Origin: CAVAVT01 sp963592185
Lineage (GTDB): Bacteria > Bacillota > Negativicutes > Selenomonadales > Selenomonadaceae
Direction of reading: 5' to 3'
Assembly: GCA_963592185.1 (NCBI GenBank)
Contig: CAVAVT010000028.1
Coordinates: 1 to 21,552, forward strand
DNA length: 21,552 bases
In this document: positions 8,831-15,090 of the stretch, one piece after another
Numbering within the stretch: position 1 is the stretch's first letter
Layout of the letters: the number at the start of each line of letters is the position of its first letter
The notes under the pieces: generated by a model
Database searches by the model: none
Told to the model about the DNA's origin: nothing
Seen by the model: only the letters and a program-made list of their open reading frames with translations
Position numbers and translations under genes: made by a program

Positions 8831-8884
8831 AAAACAGTGCTTTGCCATCCATAGAATATCAAGGACTTTCAAAGCACTGTTTTT
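8831..8884 (-). terminator. Terminator of the TRAP transporter operon, possibly bidirectional
   Basis: A perfect 14-bp inverted repeat AAAACAGTGCTTTG (8831-8844) and CAAAGCACTGTTTT (8870-8883) encloses a 25-nt loop. On the minus strand it begins about 20 nt after the permease stop and continues as TTTTATTTTTTG, a good U-tract. On the plus strand the repeat is followed by TTTTTGAGTTTTT, so it could stop transcription from both sides. The long loop is unusual for a terminator. Confidence 0.8.
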
Positions 8885-8903
8885 GAGTTTTTAATGATAA
8901 GTT

Positions 8904-10838
8904 TTACGCTTCAGCCTCAGCGGTTCTGCTGCGCTTGCGCTTTATCTGGAACATTAAAATTGCAATGAAGATTGCCGCGCCAATCATATCGGTTACAGCA
9001 CCTGGCTGAATCATGAGAAGTCCGCCAACAAACAGCAACAGCCGCTCAATCTTGGAGCAGTTGTCCGCCAAATAGCCAATCATTGAGGAACTGAGGGCAA
9101 CCATTCCCAAGACCGCTGTTACAGCAGCTGCCGCCAGCGTACCCGTGGTTGCATCAATCATCAGGAGAACCGGTGACAATACGAAAACATAAGGTATTAT
9201 AAAGGCGGCTATTGCAAGCTTCGATGCCTTCACACCTGTCATCAGGGGATTGCCTTTGGCTATGGCCGAGCCAGCATAGGCAGCCAGCGCCACCGGAGGG
9301 GTGATATCCGCAATGATACCGAAATAGAATACAAACATGTGGGATGCAAGAATTGGAACCCCCATCTGAATCATTGCCGGAGCTGCAATTGTTGAGGTGA
9401 TAACATAGTTTGCGGTGGTAGGAACACCCATGCCCAGAATGATTGAAGTAATCATGGTAAAGAACATTGTAGGAAGAAGCATTCCGCCGGAAAGCTGAAG
9501 AAGTCCGGATGCCAGCTTAAGGCCTACGCCGGTCTTAGTTACGATACCAATGATAATACCAGCTGATGCACAGGCAACCAGTACGCCCAGAACAGCCTTT
9601 GCACCTTTTATCAGACCATTAACAACCTCGCCGGGAGTCATGCGTGTGGACTTTCTGAGACATGCTGCAACAATGGAAAGGAAGATGGCAAAAAGTGCAG
9701 CACGCATTGGAGTATATCCAGCTACCAGCAGATAAATAATTGCAATAAGAGGGAAAGCCAGATGGCCCCTTTCCTTCAATATGGTTCCAACCTTTGGAAG
9801 CTCGCTCCGGGGAACACCCTTAAGATTCATTCTCTTTGCCTCAAAATGAACCCCCAGCCATACACCGGCAAAATAAAGCAATGCAGGAATAGCTGCAGCC
9901 TTTACAACATCCAGATAAGGAACACCTACAAACTCAGCCATAAGGAATGCCGCAGCACCCATAATCGGAGGCATCAGCTGTCCGCCTGTGGAAGCAGCCG
10001 CCTCAACAGCACCGGCAAATTCCTTTTCATAGCCAAGCTTTTTCATCATCGGAATAGTGAAGCATCCAGTACCGGCAACATTTGCAACGGAGCTTCCGGA
10101 AACCGTTCCCATGAGTCCGCTGGAAAGCACCGCAACCTTTGCAGGACCGCCGCTTGCCCAGCCAGCAATGGCATTGGCCAAATCTATAAAGAAACGTCCC
10201 AGACCTGTGGATTCCAAATATGCACCGAAAAGTATAAAGAGAAATATAAATGTTGATGATACCCCCAAAGGTATGCCGAAAATACCCTCAGTGGTATAGA
10301 ACAGGTGGCTGATAAGCTGACTTGGAGTAAGTCCTCTGTGGGCAAGAATACCCGGCATATACGGACCTGCAAATGCATATACAATAAATACGCATACAAC
10401 AACCACCATTGGGATGCCTACCACACGCCTTGTAGCTTCAATTACCAGCAAAATACCTATAACGCCAATTACTAAATCTACCGTATTTACCAAACCGGAT
10501 CTCAAAACCAGTTCGTTGTATGCATATACGATATAGCCTGGAGCCGCTGCACCTAGTACCGCCAATATAAAATCAACCGGGTGAAGCTTGTTTCTCCATG
10601 CCTTTCTTGTGGGATACAGCAGATATATCAGTGCCAGACCAAAACCGAGATGTACCGCACGCTGAAGCTGCGCATCCAGCACTCCAAAAATTGCTGTGTA
10701 AAGCTGAAATACAGAAAAAGCTATTGCCAAGGCAGAAACAAATTTTCCAATAATACCGGTATGCTCGCTGCTGTTTGACTCCTTGTCCAGCTTTTCCATG
10801 ACTTCCTTAGCAAGCTCTTGCTCATTTTGCTGCGCCAT
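8904..10838 (-). CDS. TRAP transporter permease, fused 4TM/12TM (TAXI type)
   Basis: This is the membrane part of a tripartite ATP-independent periplasmic transporter. It imports a substrate, usually an organic acid or amino-acid-like anion, using an ion gradient, after delivery by the TAXI receptor encoded upstream. The product (644 aa from ATG 10838) is hydrophobic almost throughout. A short soluble N-terminus is followed by a small 4TM part (about 30-150) and a large DctM-type part with GTVSGSSVANVAGTG, AAASTGGQLMPPIMGAAAF and ILGMGVPTTANY. C-terminal helices follow, with a basic tail (KRKRSR). The fusion of DctQ- and DctM-like parts is normal for TAXI systems. ATG 10838 lies about 10 nt from AAGGA; a TTG at 10844 is an alternative, about 4-5 nt from it. 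It starts 24 nt after the DUF1850 gene. The substrate cannot be read from sequence. Confidence 0.95.
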   Translation of the reverse strand: MAQQNEQELAKEVMEKLDKESNSSEHTGIIGKFVSALAIAFSVFQLYTAIFGVLDAQLQRAVHLGFGLALIYLLYPTRKAWRNKLHPVDFILAVLGAAAPGYIVYAYNELVLRSGLVNTVDLVIGVIGILLVIEATRRVVGIPMVVVVCVFIVYAFAGPYMPGILAHRGLTPSQLISHLFYTTEGIFGIPLGVSSTFIFLFILFGAYLESTGLGRFFIDLANAIAGWASGGPAKVAVLSSGLMGTVSGSSVANVAGTGCFTIPMMKKLGYEKEFAGAVEAAASTGGQLMPPIMGAAAFLMAEFVGVPYLDVVKAAAIPALLYFAGVWLGVHFEAKRMNLKGVPRSELPKVGTILKERGHLAFPLIAIIYLLVAGYTPMRAALFAIFLSIVAACLRKSTRMTPGEVVNGLIKGAKAVLGVLVACASAGIIIGIVTKTGVGLKLASGLLQLSGGMLLPTMFFTMITSIILGMGVPTTANYVITSTIAAPAMIQMGVPILASHMFVFYFGIIADITPPVALAAYAGSAIAKGNPLMTGVKASKLAIAAFIIPYVFVLSPVLLMIDATTGTLAAAAVTAVLGMVALSSSMIGYLADNCSKIERLLLFVGGLLMIQPGAVTDMIGAAIFIAILMFQIKRKRSRTAEAEA

Positions 10839-10862
10839 GACCAATCAATCCTTCCAAATACA

Positions 10863-11384
10863 CTATAAAAATAAACTATAAAATCTATGATACCAGGGCT
10901 TTATCTCCAATCGGATTTTCGTTCCCGGTGAAAAATATCTATATAATTCCAAATGCTTATCCGCCACATCCAGCGTCAGCTTTGTTCCTACTCCTGTTCG
11001 CAAATCCACCACTTGAAAATGCCTATCCATATTATCCAGTATGAAATAATTTCCTTCCTGCCTAAAAAAACCGTCGCTTTCCAAAAAGGGAAGTCCCACT
11101 CCAAAGGACTGGTACACCGTGGACTTTAGGTCAAAACCGTTATTTTTTTCATTTATGATTAGATTTTCTTCAACTGGTGTTTTCTGCACAGAATGTATGA
11201 AATGTATTGAAATCGGTATACCCGGCTCTGCAGGTATTGCCACAAGCTGCTCCTGCTCCGTTTCAACAAACAGGCAGGGCCATCTCAAAAATATTATTTC
11301 TATCAGACATATAAGTATAAATATTAATTTAAACTTGCTGCATTGCTCATCCATACCAATAAAAAAGCGGGCGCCAGCCGGCAC
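10863..11384 (-). CDS. DUF1850 family protein, membrane-anchored, TRAP-TAXI associated
   Basis: DUF1850 proteins are small proteins commonly encoded between TAXI receptors and TRAP permeases; their exact role is unknown. The product has a hydrophobic anchor near residues 18-40 (FKLIFILICLIEIIFL). A predicted external domain follows, with FIHSVQKTPVEE, a motif typical of the family. It ends in a hydrophobic/aromatic segment (WYHRFYSLFL). The start is uncertain. GTG 11384 (173 aa) has AAAGG (11391-11395) six nt upstream. ATG 11354 (163 aa) has no ribosome site because it directly follows a terminator U-tract. I prefer GTG 11384, which places the first codons inside the terminator hairpin. The gene is 24 nt upstream of the permease. 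Family assignment is from recognition of length, motif and context, without a search. Confidence 0.8.
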   Translation of the reverse strand: MPAGARFFIGMDEQCSKFKLIFILICLIEIIFLRWPCLFVETEQEQLVAIPAEPGIPISIHFIHSVQKTPVEENLIINEKNNGFDLKSTVYQSFGVGLPFLESDGFFRQEGNYFILDNMDRHFQVVDLRTGVGTKLTLDVADKHLELYRYFSPGTKIRLEIKPWYHRFYSLFL

Positions 11385-11389
11385 CCGCT
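11361..11389 (-). terminator. Intra-operon terminator/attenuator between TAXI receptor and DUF1850-permease
   Basis: On the minus strand AGCGGGTGCC (11380-11389) pairs with GGCGCCCGCT (11366-11375), 10 bp with one G-T wobble, around a 4-nt loop. TTTTTT (11361-11366) follows. It is one of the strongest terminators in the window, about 40 nt after the receptor stop, yet two more genes of the same transporter follow. Partial read-through would give more receptor than permease. The DUF1850 GTG start (11382-11384) lies in the 5' arm. Confidence 0.88.
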
Positions 11390-11429
11390 GCCTTTCAATT
11401 TAACACATTAAACTATCCGCCAATAAGGA

Positions 11430-12389
11430 TTATTCCTTGAAGAACTTCTCTGCACCGGCATTCATCTGAATAGGCATACCCTTCATAGCACCTTCCTTGG
11501 TAATGAGCTTGCCAACAGAATGTGCTGCCTTAATGCGGTCAAGGTTTCCGAAGAATGCCTTTACGATGTCGTAGCCCATCTGATCGTCAACCTTGTCAGA
11601 AGCAACCAGCATAGCCATTACTGATACAGCTGTAGTCTCAGTTTCTACACCTGCATAGGTACCAGCAGGAATAATAGTTTTTGTGTAGTAAGGATACTTT
11701 GCGATAAGTGCCTCAACCTTGTCGTTGTCCAGTGGTACCAATGCAATCTTGTTCTGGGAGGAAATATCCTGAACAGCTGCAGTAGGATAGCCAGCGGTAA
11801 GGAATGCCGCATCAACATTGCCATCCTTCAATGCGCTTGCTGCCTCACCAAAGGAAAGATACTGTTCATCGATATCATCATAGGTAATTCCATAAGCCTC
11901 AAGAATCTGACGTGCATTTGCCTCTGCACCGCTGCCTGCAGCGCCAACAGCAACACGCTTGCCCTTCAGGTCAGCAACATTCTTAATACCAGTGGACTCA
12001 AGGGTTACAATCTGGCAGGTTTCAGGATAAAGAACAGCTAGACCTCTCAAGTTGTCAACCTTCTTGTCCTTGAACATCTCTACGCCGTTTGCAGCATAGT
12101 AGGTAATATCATTCTGAACGATTGCCAAATCAACGGAGCCCTCCTGCAGCATGTTAATGTTTGCTACAGTTGCGCCTGTGCTCTGGGCACTTGCATTCAT
12201 GTCAGGTATTTCCTTGTTCAAAATCTCAGCCAGCGCACCACCTATTGGATAATAGGTTCCGGAAGTTCCGCCAGTTGCAATGTTCAGGAACTTCTTTCCA
12301 CCACCCTGGCCACAGCCAGCTACAACAGCAATTACCAATACCAGAAGCATACTTACTATGCCCAGACGGCTAAAAGAAAACTTCTTCAT
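11430..12389 (-). CDS. TAXI family TRAP transporter solute-binding lipoprotein
   Basis: This is the extracytoplasmic receptor that captures the substrate and hands it to the TRAP permease. The 319-residue product begins with a lipoprotein signal: MKK, a hydrophobic core, then VVAGC with the lipidated cysteine at C26. The mature part opens with IATGGTSGTYYPIGGALAEI, the hallmark TAXI ligand-loop region. Further TAXI features are AQSTGATVANINML, DLAIVQNDITYYA and LKGKRVAVGAAGSGAEANA. ATG 12389 is chosen because the signal peptide starts there and a G-rich ribosome site (AGGGGGA) precedes it. The frame is open further upstream, but that part runs through the leader palindrome and carries no signal. 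The gene heads an operon with DUF1850 and the permease. TAXI receptors have been linked to glutamate-like and other acidic substrates in some cases; none can be assigned here. Confidence 0.95.
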   Translation of the reverse strand: MKKFSFSRLGIVSMLLVLVIAVVAGCGQGGGKKFLNIATGGTSGTYYPIGGALAEILNKEIPDMNASAQSTGATVANINMLQEGSVDLAIVQNDITYYAANGVEMFKDKKVDNLRGLAVLYPETCQIVTLESTGIKNVADLKGKRVAVGAAGSGAEANARQILEAYGITYDDIDEQYLSFGEAASALKDGNVDAAFLTAGYPTAAVQDISSQNKIALVPLDNDKVEALIAKYPYYTKTIIPAGTYAGVETETTAVSVMAMLVASDKVDDQMGYDIVKAFFGNLDRIKAAHSVGKLITKEGAMKGMPIQMNAGAEKFFKE

Positions 12390-12420
12390 ATTCTTTCCCC
12401 CTGTGTTTCGCAATCTTCCC

Positions 12421-12438
12421 AGCAGACATCTGTCTGCT
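12421..12438. promoter_or_regulatory. 18-bp palindrome in the TAXI receptor leader (operator or hairpin)
   Basis: AGCAGACA (12421-12428) and TGTCTGCT (12431-12438) are perfect 8-bp inverted arms around 2 bases. The site lies 31 nt upstream of the TAXI receptor start and about 60-75 nt past the predicted transcription start. No T-run follows, so it is not a terminator. It has the form of a dimeric repressor site. In RNA it could also fold if the loop is enlarged. The regulator is unknown and none is encoded next to it. Confidence 0.6.
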
Positions 12439-12504
12439 ACAGAAATACGAACTAAAAAATACATTTAATTATTGCTATATGATATTCTGCATATCATGTA
12501 TGTA

Positions 12505-12534
12505 ATTATAGCATATTCATACTATGCATTTCCA
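12505..12534 (-). promoter_or_regulatory. TRAP-TAXI operon promoter
   Basis: On the minus strand TATAAT (12505-12510) is preceded by TGC, an extended -10, and, after 18 nt, by TGGAAA (12529-12534), 4/6 to the -35 consensus. Transcription would start near 12498, giving a leader of about 110 nt. A GCATA-N7-TATGC dyad (12511-12527) lies in the spacer. A second TATAAT further upstream, around 12570, has a poorer -35. The 259-bp region between tcdA and the receptor gene holds only regulatory sequence. Confidence 0.6.
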
Positions 12535-12594
12535 GCATATTTAATATAATTCTGACATTTATTCTCAATTATACAGAATAATGTATACACGTTG

Positions 12595-12631
12595 AAAATA
12601 AAAAATAGCCACAGACAATATGTCCATGGCT
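12595..12631 (-). terminator. Rho-independent terminator after tcdA
   Basis: On the minus strand AGCCATGGACA (12621-12631) pairs with TGTCTGTGGCT (12607-12617), 11 bp including two G-T wobbles, with a 3-nt loop. ATTTTTTATTTTC follows. It begins 18 nt after the tcdA stop and closes the lepA-to-tcdA run. Confidence 0.88.
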
Positions 12632-12648
12632 AATTCACAACTATTTAA

Positions 12649-13437
12649 TTACTGCACCTGAAGCGGTTCATTGGCTCCAAAAGGACCCTCTATACCTGCG
12701 GTCAGATCCCGTACCACAGCTCCTGCAGCAATAAGTCCTGCCACTGAGGGAACGAAGGATATACTTCCCGGCACAGACCTTCTACGGTCACAGTTTCTTG
12801 CACTGCCAGCAGGGCAGATACATTCCTTACCGCAGCCCTGAACCTCGGGACGCAGAGGCTTTTCAGGGGAAAATACCACCTTCAGGCTCTTTACTCCTCT
12901 AAGCTTAAGCTCCTTGCGCATTACTCTGGCAAGAGGACACACGCTGGTCTTATAGATATCTGTCACTACAAACTGAGTGGGATCAAGCTTGTTTCCTGCC
13001 CCCATGCAGCTGATGATGGGTATGCTGCGCTTCTGCGCCTGCATAACCAAATCGATTTTTGCTGAAACAGTGTCCACCGCATCAACAATATAATCATATT
13101 CACATATAAAGAAATCCTCAGCACTGTCCGGCAGATAAAAGGAATCTATAACATCCACCTGAGCATCTGGATTTATCTCCAGTATCCTGTCCCGCATAAC
13201 CTGGGTCTTAGGCTTTCCCACTGTCCCGGCTTTGGCGTGAATCTGTCTGTTGATATTCGTAAGACATACTAAGTCATTATCCACCAACACCATATGTCCC
13301 ACTCCGGCACGTGCCAATCCCTCAGCAACGAAGGAGCCAACTCCTCCAACGCCAAATATTGCCACCGTGCTGTCCGCCAGCTTTTCCATTGCCGGATCCC
13401 CCAGCAACAGACTTGTTCTGGAAAATCTTCCCAACAT
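12649..13437 (-). CDS. tcdA: tRNA threonylcarbamoyladenosine dehydratase (ThiF/E1-like)
   Basis: TcdA (CsdL/YrvM) uses ATP to cyclise t6A37 of ANN-decoding tRNAs to ct6A. The 262-residue protein opens with RFSRTSLLLG, typical of the family, then the nucleotide-binding loop GVGGVG (29-34). The acidic end of the second strand is LVDND (51-55), and NINRQ (61-65) is the E1-like arginine motif. VDAVDTVSAKIDL is the metal/ATP side. A GCGKECICP segment carries clustered cysteines, and GSISFVPSVAGLIAAG is the family's C-terminal signature. I chose ATG 13437, 11 nt after AAGGAG; a TTG at 13446 is only 2 nt from it. It starts 18 nt after ftsZ and is likely cotranscribed. Another E1-like function (MoeB/ThiF) is less likely given the N-terminal and C-terminal signatures. 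Confidence 0.92.
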   Translation of the reverse strand: MLGRFSRTSLLLGDPAMEKLADSTVAIFGVGGVGSFVAEGLARAGVGHMVLVDNDLVCLTNINRQIHAKAGTVGKPKTQVMRDRILEINPDAQVDVIDSFYLPDSAEDFFICEYDYIVDAVDTVSAKIDLVMQAQKRSIPIISCMGAGNKLDPTQFVVTDIYKTSVCPLARVMRKELKLRGVKSLKVVFSPEKPLRPEVQGCGKECICPAGSARNCDRRRSVPGSISFVPSVAGLIAAGAVVRDLTAGIEGPFGANEPLQVQ

Positions 13438-13455
13438 TAATTTCAAAACTCCTTA

Positions 13456-14583
13456 TTATTTGTTATCCTTGTTATCTTCTTTTTTTCCTATGTTTCCAAA
13501 GCCCGGAAACTGGGGTATTGCGGTCTGGCTTGCCATAAAATCAGGAACCTCAAGAGACTGTGCTGTCTGCTTTTTGGCTTGCTCATCAGCCTTTGGCATA
13601 GGGGCCTTCATTACGTCCCCATCCTCAAAATCCGTGGCAATGAGAGTTACCCTTACATTGTCGCCAAAATCATTGTCAACAACAGTTCCCATTATTATGT
13701 TCACATCGTTGCCAGTCTGCTCCTGTATGTATTCCATTGCCTCGCTTACAGCGTGAAGACTGAGCTTTTCGCTGCCAGTCAGATTCAGTATAACGCCCCT
13801 TGCACCTTTCAAGGAACGCTCCACCAAAGGACTGCCCACAGCCTCTTTCACAGCCGCCACCGCATCAATTTTGCTTTCGCCAATTCCCAGCAGAGCATCG
13901 CTGCTGATGCTCTGACGGAACATTGCACTTACATCGGCAAAATCAACGTTTATAACACCGGTTGTAAGCACAAGCTCGGCAATACACAGAATAGCCTGTC
14001 TCAGTATTCCGTCAGCCATATCAAATGCTTCAACCAGAGTCAGTCTGCGGTTCTCAGGCAGCTTCATTAGATTGTCATTATGAACCGCAATGAGCGCATC
14101 CATATTTGCCTTGAGCTTTATAATGCCCTCTTCCGCTGCACGCTGCTTGCGCCTTCCCTCAAAGGCAAAAGGAACTGTTACCACACCAACTGTAAGTATT
14201 CCCATTTCACGGGCAATCCTTGCCACAACTGGAGTTGCACCGGTACCTGCACCGCCGCCCATTCCGGCTGTAACAAAGAGAAGGTCTGTCCCCTTCAGTT
14301 CTTCCTTTATCTTGTCTTCATCTGCCAGTGCAGCTTTTTCACCAAGCTCGCCTTTTCCGCCTGTTCCAAGACCATCGGTTATTCCCTTGCCTATCTGAAG
14401 TGTCTTTATCCCCTTATTTGCAAGGCTCTCCAGCTGCTTCGCATCTGTATTTACGGCTAAAAGATCTATATCCAGAAATTTATCCCTTGCCATGCGCAGA
14501 AGGACACTATTTCCACCACCGCCTACACCGAAGACTTTGATGTTAACTATAGCTTTTTTGATTGCTATATCGTTATCTGTCAT
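13456..14583 (-). CDS. ftsZ: FtsZ-family tubulin-like GTPase, divergent (possible second FtsZ)
   Basis: FtsZ polymerises with GTP into the division ring. The 375-residue product has the core: GVGGGG (19-24), the tubulin signature GGGAGTG (109-115), FEGRRKQ (141-147), and the catalytic T7 loop NVDFAD (212-217), so GTPase activity is expected. Several usually invariant spots differ. GGGGNSVLLRM replaces GGGGNNAVNRM, GLGTGGKGELG replaces the GLGAGxNPExG form, and AILCIAELV replaces GVQGISDLI. The linker is very short, and the tail (VPDFMASQTAIPQFPGF, then a Lys/Asp-rich end) only loosely resembles the usual IPxFL peptide that binds FtsA/ZipA. ATG 14583 has AAGGGAG with an 8-nt spacer; the in-frame GTG 14613 has no such site. 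Neighbours are dhaM and tcdA rather than ftsA/ftsQ/mur genes. A second paralogue is plausible, but a sole relocated ftsZ is not excluded. Confidence 0.85.
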   Translation of the reverse strand: MTDNDIAIKKAIVNIKVFGVGGGGNSVLLRMARDKFLDIDLLAVNTDAKQLESLANKGIKTLQIGKGITDGLGTGGKGELGEKAALADEDKIKEELKGTDLLFVTAGMGGGAGTGATPVVARIAREMGILTVGVVTVPFAFEGRRKQRAAEEGIIKLKANMDALIAVHNDNLMKLPENRRLTLVEAFDMADGILRQAILCIAELVLTTGVINVDFADVSAMFRQSISSDALLGIGESKIDAVAAVKEAVGSPLVERSLKGARGVILNLTGSEKLSLHAVSEAMEYIQEQTGNDVNIIMGTVVDNDFGDNVRVTLIATDFEDGDVMKAPMPKADEQAKKQTAQSLEVPDFMASQTAIPQFPGFGNIGKKEDNKDNK

Positions 14584-14688
14584 GAGTGCTGCTCCCTTCT
14601 GAAATATATCCACTATGTATTTAGTACTTTTCTACCTGCTTTCCCCACATTCCTGCATGAATAAAAAATAAAACATAGTGAATTTTTA

Positions 14689-15069
14689 TTAAAGCTTGCG
14701 CATCTGCCTTACAGCTTCAAGTTTTTCTGCCATATCCTCAAAGGGAGTTCCTATGGAAGCCTCCACTGCAGCAGTGGCAGCTCCCTCCACCAGCGGACAG
14801 TCTATCATGGAAAGCTTCATGCCCTCCATATCCTCCAGAACCATTTCTGTGGTCATAACCGCACTTCCCATGTCCATCAAAACAATGACACCATCATCGG
14901 AATAAACGGATTTTACCGCCGCCCTTATGCGCTGATAGCTGGTTCCAAGGGACCCATCCTCCATGCCTCCGGCTGCGGCAATCGCCACATCAGCCGCCAT
15001 GGTGTGGGCAAGCTCTGCCACACCTTCCGCCAGCAATTTGCTATGTGAAACAATAACTATTCCTACCAT
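14689..15069 (-). CDS. dhaM: DhaM-like PTS phosphocarrier (EIIA-Man fold), without DhaK/DhaL
   Basis: DhaM receives phosphate from HPr on a histidine and passes it to ADP on DhaL, which lets DhaK phosphorylate dihydroxyacetone. The 126-residue product is the short single-domain form known from Gram-positive bacteria. Motifs are GIVIVSHS with phospho-histidine H9, GTSYQRI, VIVLMDMGSA (61-70) and PLVEGA (92-97). ATG 15069 lies 8 nt after AGAGG; a TTG at 15075 is also in frame but only 2 nt away. It follows the M48 peptidase by 21 nt. No dhaK, dhaL, HPr or EI gene is nearby, so its partner is uncertain. It could serve a distant DhaKL or a related kinase. The 105-bp gap before ftsZ shows no strong promoter or terminator, only an AT-only inverted repeat. 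Confidence 0.87.
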   Translation of the reverse strand: MVGIVIVSHSKLLAEGVAELAHTMAADVAIAAAGGMEDGSLGTSYQRIRAAVKSVYSDDGVIVLMDMGSAVMTTEMVLEDMEGMKLSMIDCPLVEGAATAAVEASIGTPFEDMAEKLEAVRQMRKL

Positions 15070-15090
15070 TTGCAAAACCTCTGTTCAATA

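Noticed and set aside
14640..14688. Terminator between dhaM and ftsZ
   Set aside because: The only inverted repeat (AATAAAA/TTTTATT) is A/T only and too weak to call a terminator, so I left open whether ftsZ is cotranscribed.
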